Part shown: positions 9,205 to 17,509 of the stretch, one piece after another | How the letters are laid out: the number at the start of each line of letters is the position of its first letter | How positions within the stretch are numbered: position 1 is the first letter of the stretch | Source of the DNA: Niabella pedocola | GTDB taxonomy: Bacteria > Bacteroidota > Bacteroidia > Chitinophagales > Chitinophagaceae | Length of the DNA: 64,000 nucleotides | Reading direction: 5' to 3' | Assembly (NCBI RefSeq): GCF_021044425.1 | Contig: NZ_JAJNEC010000005.1 | Span: 1,736,001-1,800,000, forward strand | The notes under the pieces: model-generated | Told to the model about the DNA's origin: nothing | Database searches by the model: none | The model's input: only the letters and a program-made list of their open reading frames with translations | Made by a program: the position numbers and the translations under genes

Positions 9205-10254
9205 ATGAAAATAAAGTTGTTTCTGTTTTCTGTGCTTCTTTCAGTTTCCGGTATTGCCGGAGCACAGGACCTGAACCGTAGTTTCGCCACTACAGAATTA
9301 CATTCCCGGATATTGAACGAAGATCGTGAAATCTATATTTCACTTCCGCCCAATTATGCAAATGAGCGGTACCAGAAAGAGCGCTACCCGGTACTCTATT
9401 TTTTTGACGGGGAAACCAGCATGGGCTTTTATAAGGCTGTTACCCAGTTCCTGGGCAGGGGCGTATATGCAAACATGCCGGAAGTGATCCTGGTAGGCAT
9501 AAAAAACAAGGACCGGACCTACGATCTTACACCCACCCGTTCTTTTATAAAATCACCGGATGACAGCTCCAAACTGCTGTTTGAAAACAGCGGCGGTAAC
9601 GAAGGGTTTGTACGGTTTTTAGAGGAAGAACTATTCAGTTATGTGAACGAACATTACCGCACCGACGGATATACGATATTAAGCGGGCATTCATTTGGAG
9701 GCCTGGCGGCTTCCAATATCCTGTTGCATCATACCAACCTGTTTAATGCTTATATACTGATAGATCCGAGTATCTGGTGGGACAACGGTTACATCGCCCG
9801 TGAAGCCATCCGGATCATTCCTACCGGGAAAGTGCAACCGGCCGTTGTTTATATGGCCGTAGCAAATAATAAAGAAAAAGCAAACGGCTTTGACGCCGGT
9901 GAACATGCGTCTCAACAACTAAAGGAGATCTTAACAAGCCGTCAGGATTCCGCCCTTCTTTTCAGATACAAATTTTATGAGCAGGAAGATCACGGAACTA
10001 TCCCGCTTCCGGCTCTTTATGATGGGCTTAAATTTATTTTTGAGGGTTATGTATTCGATTTTAAAAAAATCACTACCCAACCTTCTGTAATTACCGATAC
10101 CTATAAAGCATTTTCCGGGCGGAACCATCACCGTTTTATTCCATCGTTGCAAAAATTTGATTTTATCGTTCGCTATTTCTGGGAAAATAAAAAACCAAAG
10201 GAGGAACAAACCGTTCTGGAGCAACGCAAATTGTTCTACCCGGATGTAGAGTAA
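9205..10254 (+). CDS. Alpha/beta hydrolase, Fes/IroE-like ferric siderophore esterase
   Basis: Secreted alpha/beta hydrolase of 349 residues with a signal peptide (MKIKLFLFSVLLSVSGIAGA). The esterase D family features are YPVLYFFDG near residue 65, the nucleophile elbow SGHSFGG near residue 160, IDPSIWWDN near residue 193 and a late histidine in EQEDHGTIPLPALYDG. These match periplasmic esterases that cleave triscatecholate siderophores. It is the third gene in the receptor/PepSY operon, which supports a role in freeing iron. Homologues also act on other esters, so the substrate is inferred from context. Confidence 0.83.
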   Translation: MKIKLFLFSVLLSVSGIAGAQDLNRSFATTELHSRILNEDREIYISLPPNYANERYQKERYPVLYFFDGETSMGFYKAVTQFLGRGVYANMPEVILVGIKNKDRTYDLTPTRSFIKSPDDSSKLLFENSGGNEGFVRFLEEELFSYVNEHYRTDGYTILSGHSFGGLAASNILLHHTNLFNAYILIDPSIWWDNGYIAREAIRIIPTGKVQPAVVYMAVANNKEKANGFDAGEHASQQLKEILTSRQDSALLFRYKFYEQEDHGTIPLPALYDGLKFIFEGYVFDFKKITTQPSVITDTYKAFSGRNHHRFIPSLQKFDFIVRYFWENKKPKEEQTVLEQRKLFYPDVE

Positions 10255-10269
10255 ACGTTCCCGCTATGC

Positions 10270-10310
10270 TTGTTGCTCTTTGAGGCTTTATAAGTCTCAA
10301 AGAGCAACAA
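10270..10310. terminator. Bidirectional hairpin between convergent operons
   Basis: Perfect 15-bp inverted repeat: TTGTTGCTCTTTGAG at 10270-10284 pairs with CTCAAAGAGCAACAA at 10296-10310. The loop can extend the stem further through G-U, C-G and two T-A pairs. It lies between the esterase stop and the convergent DUF6607 gene, and no long T-run follows immediately. Confidence 0.7.
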
Positions 10311-10369
10311 AGCCGAAAAAAGCCGCCCGTACAACTACGGAGCGGCCTTACAGATACATGAAGAAAACG

Positions 10370-11275
10370 TTATTGAATATGCTTCTCGAGCACTGCTTTT
10401 ATCTTACTGTTCACATCCGCAGCCGTTAGTTTTTGCGCCTTCCATTCATCCGCCATCGCAAAGAGTTTTGTCATCAGTTCCTGGTCACCCACTTTTTCTG
10501 TCAGTGTTATACGGTTCTTTGCCTCCAGCAGCTTTTCCCATTCCTGCTCCAGGGCCAGCCAGAAGCCCTTATGCACTTCCCAGTATTTCTCCCCCGCAGC
10601 GCAATCGCCCTTATCCAGCTGCTCATAGCCATTCAATCCTCGTTCCTCCACCAGCAACTGATCACTGCCGTTTGAACGGATGATTTTTTTGTTCTCCTGG
10701 ATATGATCGTATCCTTTATCTGTAATCACCAGGCGGTTGGTGCGGTTTAAAATATTATAGTCGGAACGCTGGGTATACTCCCTCCTGGGCAAGGGCGCAT
10801 CTGCGGTACTTTCCCAAATCGTATGTCCGTTTACCACCTGCCAGGGCGCACTGCCCTGGTAGCGCGGCGCGTCCGTTACCTCCCAAACAGATTGAGACCA
10901 TTTGCCTTTTACGCCGGCAGCAGGCAGCGTTACTTTTTCCCAAACCTTATCGCCTTTGTATACCCATTGTACCGGGTTCTCATAGGTCCAGTCCTCACGC
11001 CAGTGTTTTACAATGGTGCCACTGCCCATCACCAACAGGTGTTGGATCACCACTTTCTTATCCGTATTGACCAGCGGCAGCGCCAGCTCGGTAACGCCCA
11101 TGATCTGCTCCCGCTCATGAAATTTATACTCCTTCTCCGGGGCAAAGGTTTCCGCATATTTAAAACTCACTTCAAAACAGCCGCAAAGCCTGTCTATATT
11201 TTCTTTCCCTGTTTGTGCCACCAGCACCGTTGTTGTAATAATGGCGCTGAACATAAAAACGATCTTTTTCTTCAT
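10370..11275 (-). CDS. DUF6607 family secreted protein of the heme locus
   Basis: Secreted protein of 301 residues, recognised as DUF6607, a Bacteroidota family of unknown biochemical role. It has a signal peptide (MKKKIVFMFSAIITTTVLVA) followed by an early CGCFEVSFKYAETFAP motif with two cysteines. There are many Trp/Tyr residues, such as HWREDWTYENPVQWVY and WVYKGDKVWEKVTLPA. The start at 11275 is the ATG that gives a signal peptide; the frame is open further upstream but would overlap hmuY. It lies 19 bases after hmuY and is the last gene of the heme operon, so it probably helps in heme binding, transfer or processing. Confidence 0.8.
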   Translation of the reverse strand: MKKKIVFMFSAIITTTVLVAQTGKENIDRLCGCFEVSFKYAETFAPEKEYKFHEREQIMGVTELALPLVNTDKKVVIQHLLVMGSGTIVKHWREDWTYENPVQWVYKGDKVWEKVTLPAAGVKGKWSQSVWEVTDAPRYQGSAPWQVVNGHTIWESTADAPLPRREYTQRSDYNILNRTNRLVITDKGYDHIQENKKIIRSNGSDQLLVEERGLNGYEQLDKGDCAAGEKYWEVHKGFWLALEQEWEKLLEAKNRITLTEKVGDQELMTKLFAMADEWKAQKLTAADVNSKIKAVLEKHIQ

Positions 11276-11294
11276 GTGTATTTGTATTTTAACG

Positions 11295-12371
11295 CTAATT
11301 AATGAATGCATATTCAATCTGTGGTTTGCCACGGGTACCGCCATCCTGGGGAGCAAAGCTCAGGAACTTCATTTTATACAAATGGCCATCTGCATCTTTA
11401 ACCACATAGAACCGGCTTTTTCTTACTCCAACGGGCTCGCTCGATCCTCCCAGGGATGAAGTAACACGCCAGTTACTTCCGATCACATCTCTTTTATTCT
11501 GGAAACTGTATTTGGCTACGCTGTCGCGGTTAAACTTTGTATAGGCATCGGCAGCAATATCAGCGGAAGCATAGGTTCTTTCAAAAGCCGTTACCCCCGC
11601 CAGGTTGTTGATAAAAACAAGATCAGAAAAACTATACGGAATGGTTCCGAACTGATATACGCTCCAACCCCAAACGATATCCCAATTTGCTTTCTCAGGT
11701 TCCACCGTTACCACCGTTCCTGATAACAAGGATGCAAACTGAAAATTAAAATCAGCCGCTTTGCTGATATCAAGCGTTTTAAAGGTTGTGGCATTTAAAT
11801 TCGCATATTGCAAGGTATACCCCGTGCCTTTCCTGAGGATCCTTATTTTGAAGAGCTCAGCTGCCGGCAATATGGCACCGGTGGTACCTCCTTTCCTGTT
11901 GATCACATACACTTTGTTATCCGCGTCTGTTGCAGACACTTCCGCAATGGCCGTTTTCGTCAGGATCGACGCCTCCCTTGGATCGTCAATCACCGCAAAG
12001 GAACCATTGCCCTGGCCCAGTTTAAGTGTGTCCAGGTTCACATCGGCCTCCGTTACTGCATTCAGATCGGTTTTATTAACCGCCACCGCAGATACACCAT
12101 TACTGGCGTTCAATATCACTTTAAACGCACCTCCACTGTAAAACCCAAGATCCCAGCTATCCCGCGCTACAGCCTTTTGCTTATCGGCGCTAAAATCCAC
12201 AAAAACGGAATTAACCGCCGCGGCCTCGCCGCTGCCGCCGTCCAGCTGCATGGAGCTGCCACCGGAAGGCGGTATAATCATCAAGGGGTCTGTATCTTTT
12301 TTGCAGGAAGCAACGGCCGTAACGATCAAGGCAAATGTTATTGCTCTTTGAAATAGCATTGTACGATTCAT
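11295..12371 (-). CDS. hmuY: HmuY family heme-binding lipoprotein
   Basis: Surface or outer-membrane lipoprotein of 358 residues. The signal peptide ends in the lipobox VTAVASC, followed by KKD. The HmuY-type elements are DFSADKQKAVARDSWDLGFY, the repeated NWDIVWGW pattern, and a C-terminal end with FYVVKDADGHLYKMKFLSF and EYAFIN. HmuY proteins capture heme and hand it to the TonB receptor HmuR. It is placed 13 bases downstream of the receptor gene and upstream of DUF6607. The heme ligands cannot be assigned with confidence from sequence alone. Confidence 0.9.
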   Translation of the reverse strand: MNRTMLFQRAITFALIVTAVASCKKDTDPLMIIPPSGGSSMQLDGGSGEAAAVNSVFVDFSADKQKAVARDSWDLGFYSGGAFKVILNASNGVSAVAVNKTDLNAVTEADVNLDTLKLGQGNGSFAVIDDPREASILTKTAIAEVSATDADNKVYVINRKGGTTGAILPAAELFKIRILRKGTGYTLQYANLNATTFKTLDISKAADFNFQFASLLSGTVVTVEPEKANWDIVWGWSVYQFGTIPYSFSDLVFINNLAGVTAFERTYASADIAADAYTKFNRDSVAKYSFQNKRDVIGSNWRVTSSLGGSSEPVGVRKSRFYVVKDADGHLYKMKFLSFAPQDGGTRGKPQIEYAFIN

Positions 12372-12384
12372 ATCGATGATTTTA

Positions 12385-14436
12385 TTATTTATGAAAATGA
12401 TAATTCAACCCTATAAAGAAAGACCGCCCATAGCTGATGGGTACCGGTCCGCTGCTGCTATGGGCGCCATCGCCGCCGATGGTATTGTTGATATTGCTGA
12501 TATCAAAAATATTTTTGACGCCGGCCTGTACCGAAAGCAGGCTCCAGAGTTTTTTGGTAACGGAAAAATCGGCCCAATGAAAAGCTGCCATTTTTGTAAG
12601 CCGCACACCCTCACTGATATCAGAGCCGTTCTTTAGCTGGTATTGTTTGCGGGCATCGGTAAACTTATATGCCAGCGCCAGCTGCAGCGCCGGTTTGGTG
12701 ATATTGTAGTAGAGGTTGGCATTTGCCTCAGGCGACCAGTTGAACGCCGGCAATTCCTGATCGTTTTCCTGAAACCGGTTGTAGCGGCCAATATAACTCA
12801 GCCCCCAGTCTAGCTGCAGTTGTTTAATGATCAGGTTGTGCTGCAGGAGTATGCCGGTCGTTTTAAATTTGCTTACATTAAAAAGAATGGTGGCGGTATT
12901 GTTGTTGGGATCTGTTGCATAATCGATCAGGTCATCAAATACATTGTAAAAAGCACTGAACGAAAACGAAGTCTTCCATCCGGACCTGTTTAAAAATGTA
13001 TTCCAGGATACATTCAGGCTCTGTGAGGTCTCCGCTTTAAGACCGGGATTGCCATAAATGGTATGATTGGCGTCTACAAAATCAAAATACAGCTCGCGAA
13101 GTGCCGGTGCGCGATAGCCCTGCGCATACGAAAACCACAGGTCGGAGGTGGATGAAACTCCCAGTTTTATATGTAATGCCGGCACTACCGGAGGAGCATC
13201 ATAGATGGAATTTTTGATCACCCTGAAACCCGGCCGGATGTTGATACGGTCTGCGGGCTTATATTCTGCAGAGGCAAAAAAAGCATAATCTGCAATCAAG
13301 GGATCGCCCTTGATCCGGTTCCCCGAGGCGTTATCTCTGCTGATCTCAATACCCGGTTGTACTGAAAACTTTTTATTGAATGTGTATACGCCCTGTGTTC
13401 TGAAGAATAGTGTATTGAATTTTGCCAGATCCTGCTCGCCGGCACCAGCGGTCAGCGCATCTTCTCCGGTTTCAAAATTATGACTGGAGCTTTTTGTACG
13501 CCGCTGATAGTTGGTATAAGACAGGAAGGTAGCCAGGTTAAAGCGATGGCCCAGCGTCCATTGATCCTGCACCTGGTGCATATAGCGGCGCGTTTGGTAT
13601 AGCTGGTCAAAGGCCTTACGGATACTCAGGTTCAGCGCCCCTTTCTTTGTGATCGTTTCATCCAGCACATCCAGCCGGTAATATATATTGTTCTTTTCCG
13701 TGCGGTAGCCTGCCCGTATATGTCCCAGGTATTGTTCTTTGGGCAGCCATGCTTTTTCCCTTCCATAGTCATCACCGCCAAAACCATTGAACTGTATATG
13801 ACTGATACCACCGCTAAGCGTAAATGGCCGTCTGAATTTATACGATCCATTCACCGATTGCTGGTGCAGGCCCTTATAACCAAACGGATAATACTCTTTT
13901 CCGGCAGTTTCTTCCTGTACCCTTGCCTGAACGCTGTATTGCGCCATACCGGCATCCTTTGTAATAATGTTGATCACCCCAGCCAGGGCGTCTGAACCAT
14001 AGGTAACAGACATCGGCCCCTCCACGATCTCGATCCGCTCAATCGTTTGTACATCAATCTGGGAGAGGCTTTCACGTGTATCATTACGGTCCATCACCGG
14101 TACGCCATCCAGCAAGATCTTTATAGAACGGCCGCTCATGCCCATCAGTTGTATATCGGTTACGCCCAACGTATTGTCATTACTTAAACGCACACCCAGC
14201 TGTGTGTTCAGTACCTGCAGGATGTTAACAGCACCGCGCGCCTGTATCTGCGCGGCGGAGATCACCCGGACGTTGTATAACGATCTCCGGAGTGATTGAG
14301 GTGTGTATTGCCCTGTAGTGATCACCACCTCATCCAGTGCATGTGCAACAGTATCGGAGATCATCGTTTGCCCGTCTCCGTTAAAAGCCGCAAATAGTAA
14401 ACAGATAACCAGGTGATATTTTTTAAACCGCTTCAT
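12385..14436 (-). CDS. hmuR: TonB-dependent heme receptor (HmuR-like)
   Basis: Outer-membrane receptor of 683 residues. It starts with MKRFKKYHLVICLLFAAFN (signal peptide) and then a TonB-box-like stretch (ALDEVVITTGQYTPQ). The plug follows at about residues 60-165, with ILLDGVPVMDRND, IERIEIVEGPMSVTYGSDAL and GVINIITKDAG. The barrel ends RSFFIGLNYHFHK. The motif YAQGYRAPALRELYFDFVD in the barrel matches the FRAP/NPDL-type region of heme receptors (YRAP ... NHTIYGNPGLKAE). It is the first gene of the hmuR-hmuY-DUF6607 operon, preceded by tandem regulatory boxes. The ATG at 14436 was preferred to one 57 bases upstream because the latter removes the signal peptide from the terminus and lies close to the predicted -7 element. 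Confidence 0.9.
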   Translation of the reverse strand: MKRFKKYHLVICLLFAAFNGDGQTMISDTVAHALDEVVITTGQYTPQSLRRSLYNVRVISAAQIQARGAVNILQVLNTQLGVRLSNDNTLGVTDIQLMGMSGRSIKILLDGVPVMDRNDTRESLSQIDVQTIERIEIVEGPMSVTYGSDALAGVINIITKDAGMAQYSVQARVQEETAGKEYYPFGYKGLHQQSVNGSYKFRRPFTLSGGISHIQFNGFGGDDYGREKAWLPKEQYLGHIRAGYRTEKNNIYYRLDVLDETITKKGALNLSIRKAFDQLYQTRRYMHQVQDQWTLGHRFNLATFLSYTNYQRRTKSSSHNFETGEDALTAGAGEQDLAKFNTLFFRTQGVYTFNKKFSVQPGIEISRDNASGNRIKGDPLIADYAFFASAEYKPADRINIRPGFRVIKNSIYDAPPVVPALHIKLGVSSTSDLWFSYAQGYRAPALRELYFDFVDANHTIYGNPGLKAETSQSLNVSWNTFLNRSGWKTSFSFSAFYNVFDDLIDYATDPNNNTATILFNVSKFKTTGILLQHNLIIKQLQLDWGLSYIGRYNRFQENDQELPAFNWSPEANANLYYNITKPALQLALAYKFTDARKQYQLKNGSDISEGVRLTKMAAFHWADFSVTKKLWSLLSVQAGVKNIFDISNINNTIGGDGAHSSSGPVPISYGRSFFIGLNYHFHK

Positions 14437-14456
14437 TTGTTGTATCAATAACGCAG

Positions 14457-14522
14457 CAAATGTCTTGCAATGCGCATACAAGGGTTTTCGCATTCGGGAA
14501 AAGAAATTGCGAGATCAGGAAA
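14457..14522 (-). promoter_or_regulatory. Tandem 21-bp boxes and -7 element upstream of hmuR
   Basis: Two boxes read on the plus strand as CGCATTCGGGAAA (from 14489) and CGAGATCAGGAAA (from 14510), exactly 21 bp apart. The -7-like element GACATTTG (7 of 8 matches to TAnnTTTG) lies on the minus strand at 14464-14457, again 25 bp from the proximal box. The geometry is identical to the siderophore-receptor promoter at 5.4 kb. Confidence 0.68.
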
Positions 14523-14532
14523 TTCATGGCAA

Positions 14533-14564
14533 CAAAAAAGCCGCACCGATAGAGATCCGTGCGG
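14533..14564 (-). terminator. Intrinsic terminator of the candidate small RNA
   Basis: On the minus strand GCCGCAC (14564-14558) pairs with GTGCGGC (14545-14539) around a 12-base loop and is followed by TTTTTT at 14538-14533. It points toward hmuR but lies before its promoter, so it ends a separate upstream transcript. Confidence 0.8.
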
Positions 14565-14652
14565 CCACTTGATTGCTTATTATGAGAAGGTTTCCGGAGT
14601 TGCTTGTTTACTCCGGACCGGTGTTATAGGCTACAACATTTATCCTTTAACA
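14533..14652 (-). ncRNA. Candidate metal-responsive small RNA, about 120 nt
   Basis: This stretch has its own predicted promoter (tandem boxes plus -7 element CAACTTTG at 14666-14659) and its own intrinsic terminator, with no plausible coding frame between them. A second hairpin lies in the middle: ACTCCGGA/TCCGGAGT, 8 bp, at 14593-14617 around a 9-base loop. The linker between the two hairpins is unstructured and pyrimidine-rich at one end (CCTTCTC on the minus strand), as expected of a pairing region. Sharing boxes with two iron-acquisition operons makes it a candidate for an iron-sparing regulator similar in role to RyhB. Transcription has not been shown, and the element could instead be part of an unusual leader. 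Confidence 0.6.
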
Positions 14653-14658
14653 AAGAAG

Positions 14659-14724
14659 CAAAGTTGTTGCCTAAAACAGGAATTGGTTTTCAAAATCGGG
14701 AAAATAAATTTCGAGATCGGGAAA
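14659..14724 (-). promoter_or_regulatory. Tandem 21-bp boxes and -7 element of the candidate small RNA
   Basis: Boxes CAAAATCGGGAAA (from 14691) and CGAGATCGGGAAA (from 14712) are 21 bp apart on the plus strand. The minus-strand element CAACTTTG at 14666-14659 (7 of 8 matches to TAnnTTTG) is again 25 bp from the proximal box. This is the third site in the window with the same geometry. Confidence 0.65.
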
Positions 14725-14833
14725 TTCTGAAGGCCTGTACCCATAACCACAGAAATGCCGAAACGCAGGCGTCTTCGGCTCCTCAATGGCAAAAGAAACC
14801 CAAACCATACCGATACAGGAGTCCCTGAACAGT

Positions 14834-15502
14834 TCATGCTCCGCCGGCGGCCGGTGGTTTGCCATACGACATCATCACAATGCTCCTCATCCGGAAACAG
14901 ATCAGGCATAACCACACCAGGAATAGTAAAAATGTGATCTTTTGTATCAGGGGAAGCAGGTAGATCAGTGAGGGCGTATAGTAGCACAGGTTATTGAGAA
15001 GTACCAGAAAAACATTGAAGATGCCCAAACGAAAAAGGCCATGCCATTTCAAACGGAGCAACCCGGCAAATGTGAAAGCCATTGCAATAAAACCCAGCGC
15101 ACCGGAAAGGGTCACCAATACATCATGTTCAGCAGTTGAAAGGAACATACCCAGCACCATTGCCACCGCACCACAGCCTGTAATTACTGCACGGGTTGCC
15201 TTTGAAAACCCAGTGTAATAAAAAAATGACCACCAGAAAATACAAAATGTGCTCCCCAACACCACCATGCCCGCCCGGGCCCACCATTTGGCAGGATTCC
15301 GCTGCCCGTTTATCCCCTGATCGTTTAAAAGATTGCACCAGTAATTATGCAGCCAGCTAAAGCCGGGGGCTTTGTTGTCGGCCTGGGAGCCGCCCGGATA
15401 AAGGAAGGTGGAAATGATGTACAGTAATACAAACAGGCACACGCCCGCTACCGGCAGCAGACAGATTGTTTTACTTCTGTAAAGGTCTTTTTTTGACTGC
15501 AA
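14834..15502 (-). CDS. Integral membrane protein, DUF998-like
   Basis: Predicted inner-membrane protein of 222 residues with about six hydrophobic helices (for example at residues 15-33, 75-95, 103-120, 128-148, 152-170 and 180-205). An early loop carries YPGGSQADNKAPGFSWLHNY, a pattern like that of DUF998 proteins, which is a resemblance and not a firm assignment. No enzymatic motif is visible. It ends about 110 bases before the boxes of the candidate small RNA and is transcribed in the same direction, but appears to be an independent unit. Confidence 0.72.
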   Translation of the reverse strand: MQSKKDLYRSKTICLLPVAGVCLFVLLYIISTFLYPGGSQADNKAPGFSWLHNYWCNLLNDQGINGQRNPAKWWARAGMVVLGSTFCIFWWSFFYYTGFSKATRAVITGCGAVAMVLGMFLSTAEHDVLVTLSGALGFIAMAFTFAGLLRLKWHGLFRLGIFNVFLVLLNNLCYYTPSLIYLLPLIQKITFLLFLVWLCLICFRMRSIVMMSYGKPPAAGGA

Positions 15503-15641
15503 CAGTTATTTTTCATAAAGTTAAACGGCATTAGCGATATTTAAAAAGTCTTGTTGGGCGGCATCTGTGTTTTTGGCTATAAATACCAACGTCCTGTTGC
15601 GAAACCGGGTACTCCCACGTTTTATCTTTAAAACAAGTCAT

Positions 15642-16070
15642 ATGAAGCCGATCGTTCTGCTATTACTGCCCCTTATATTTGTTGCCGCCTGCAACAGGAA
15701 AACGTCCGTTCCCACTGACGACGGTATGCAAAAGGACCTGGTCATCAGCGAACAGCAATACCAGGCTACCATTACCAATAACTACAACATTTCAAAGGTG
15801 AACATCCTGGGGGATTCTCTCTTTATTACGTTTGGCGCCAGCGGTTGCAGTGGCAGCAGCTGGGAAACCAGTATTATTGATGCGGACCGCGTTGCGGAGT
15901 CCAACCCGGTACAACGTTACCTGAAGTTGCGCCTTGTTAATAATGAATTATGTGCTGCGGCGTTTTCAAGGAAGATAGCTGTAAACATCCGGCCACTGCG
16001 GGTTACCGGCGCCGATAAGGTGTCCTTTAATCTGAATGGATGGTCTCAGCCGTTGCTTTACCAGTATTAA
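15642..16070 (+). CDS. Small lipoprotein of unknown function
   Basis: Protein of 142 residues with a lipoprotein signal ending in LIFVAACN, so it is likely anchored in the outer membrane. The mature part has a SGCSGSSWE motif with two cysteines and a hydrophilic beta-rich pattern (ILGDSLFITFGASGC, KVSFNLNGWSQPLLYQY). I do not recognise a named family. The ATG at 15642 was chosen because it directly begins the signal peptide; an in-frame start 75 bases upstream would bury it. It is transcribed alone, divergent from the membrane protein upstream and convergent with the acetyltransferase. Confidence 0.75.
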   Translation: MKPIVLLLLPLIFVAACNRKTSVPTDDGMQKDLVISEQQYQATITNNYNISKVNILGDSLFITFGASGCSGSSWETSIIDADRVAESNPVQRYLKLRLVNNELCAAAFSRKIAVNIRPLRVTGADKVSFNLNGWSQPLLYQY

Positions 16071-16117
16071 TTGTAATACAGGATCCCATTTTATTATTTA
16101 GATAGGCATAAAAGACC

Positions 16118-16657
16118 TTACTCAGTGTCCAGCTTTTTTTCAAAGGCCTTGCGGGCAGCGCCCCGGAAATACACTTCCCCGCAATAGATGTATCCCAGTT
16201 TTTCAAATACCCGCAGCATACCGGCATTATCAAAATTGGTATCGGCCTTAATGCTGAAAACGCCCTGCTGCCGGCACACTGTTTCTACCGCGGTCATGAT
16301 CTGCGTACCCAATCCCTTTACCGCCTTTTGTCCGGTAGCCGTTGCCAACCGGTGGATCACGGCGTAGCGGCGATTGGTAAGCCATTTCCCCTCCAGCGCT
16401 TCATACGCCGGTTCTCCATCAAAGATCAGCGCCGTGTAACCGATCACCGCACCGGCTTCATCGGTACAAACATATCCATATCCTTTCTCAATATCTGCGG
16501 CCACTACATTGGGGTTGGGATACCCATCCTGCCATTGATTGCTGCCTTCCTGCTTTCTTTTTTCAATTGCCTGCTCTAATAGCTGCCAGATGCCGCCGGC
16601 ATCCGAAGTGGTGGCCCTACGTAGTTCCAGGTCATTTTGCTGTGGTATCATATGCAT
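16118..16657 (-). CDS. GNAT family N-acetyltransferase
   Basis: Protein of 179 residues with the GNAT layout: LELRRATTSDAGGIWQLLEQ at the N-terminus (beta1/alpha1), VIGYTALIFDGEPAYE in the centre, then the acetyl-CoA loop region RRYAVIHRLATATGQKAVKG-GLGTQIM and the C-terminal ADTNFDNAGMLRVFEKLGY. It would transfer an acetyl group from acetyl-CoA to an amine; the substrate is unknown. Met-3 (at 16651) is an equally possible start. No operon partner is evident. Confidence 0.85.
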   Translation of the reverse strand: MHMIPQQNDLELRRATTSDAGGIWQLLEQAIEKRKQEGSNQWQDGYPNPNVVAADIEKGYGYVCTDEAGAVIGYTALIFDGEPAYEALEGKWLTNRRYAVIHRLATATGQKAVKGLGTQIMTAVETVCRQQGVFSIKADTNFDNAGMLRVFEKLGYIYCGEVYFRGAARKAFEKKLDTE

Positions 16658-16759
16658 TCTTAAACTGCAATACTCGTAAAAAAAATAATGTTATACAACA
16701 CGGTTCTGATACGCCGGAGATACCGGAGCACAGATGAATGGTAATATTTAATCTGCATA

Positions 16760-17458
16760 CTAATCCCACCAGCAATACAATCGCCGGTTTTGCTTTAGTT
16801 CCCGCGCCAGCTCCTCTACAGATCCTGCCCCCTGGTCAACGGTGTCCGGGCAAATGGCATATACCTCCTTTGCCAGTTGATTCCAGTCAGCCGGCGGACG
16901 GTGAATGATAAATTCACAGTAATCGCCGGAAGCCCCGATCAGTTCCAGCTGGTATTTTTTATCCAGGTCTTTAATCATCGTTATTAAGCTGTCGTTTGTA
17001 ATCTCATAATTAATACCATCCGTTGCCATGTATTTAAGGATGCGGTATGGATCTGTTTCCTTAATAATCCCTACACTGTGTTTCCAGTTACCGCTTTCAC
17101 CTATCAGCTCCACTTTAAAGATCGTATAGCCTTTGTTACGCATACTGTCCTTTAATTTATAGATTAGTTCGTAGGCATTATCTTCCGTTTCACTAAAAAT
17201 AATGCCCGGCAGGCGGATGGGATCCAGCTCCGTTACGGTATCGCCGGAATGCATCTTCCCCAGCGAATAATGAAAAGCTTCTACAGGAGCCCGGCTGTAT
17301 TGCCGCAACTCCTGTACAATGGCCGGGTTCAGGTGTAAACTGTCACATATAGCCTGCTCGGATTGGGTAAGCATATAACCGCCTTTATGCGTAGATTCGG
17401 TGCAACTGTATAACATGATCAGCATTATAGCCCCAATCATCCATCCGTTTTGCTTCAT
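16760..17458 (-). CDS. DUF4253 domain lipoprotein
   Basis: Protein of 232 residues. It has a lipoprotein signal (GAIMLIMLYSC) and a C-terminal half typical of DUF4253: ELIGASGDYCEFIIHRPPAD, WNQLAKEVYAICPDTVDQG and the terminal LYCWWD. The family has no established biochemical function. Most members are cytoplasmic, so the lipobox here is notable. It starts 51 bases downstream of the copper-binding four-helix-bundle gene and may be co-transcribed with it. Confidence 0.7.
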   Translation of the reverse strand: MKQNGWMIGAIMLIMLYSCTESTHKGGYMLTQSEQAICDSLHLNPAIVQELRQYSRAPVEAFHYSLGKMHSGDTVTELDPIRLPGIIFSETEDNAYELIYKLKDSMRNKGYTIFKVELIGESGNWKHSVGIIKETDPYRILKYMATDGINYEITNDSLITMIKDLDKKYQLELIGASGDYCEFIIHRPPADWNQLAKEVYAICPDTVDQGAGSVEELARELKQNRRLYCWWD

Positions 17459-17509
17459 AGATGCTTTTAAGCAGAAAGATACGCAGATCGGGGAAAAATT
17501 TCAACACCG

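Noticed and set aside
17482..17500. Single box-like motif CGCAGATCGGGGAAA upstream of the DUF4253 gene
   Set aside because: It has an extra base and no partner box 21 bp away, and lies only about 24 bases from the start codon.
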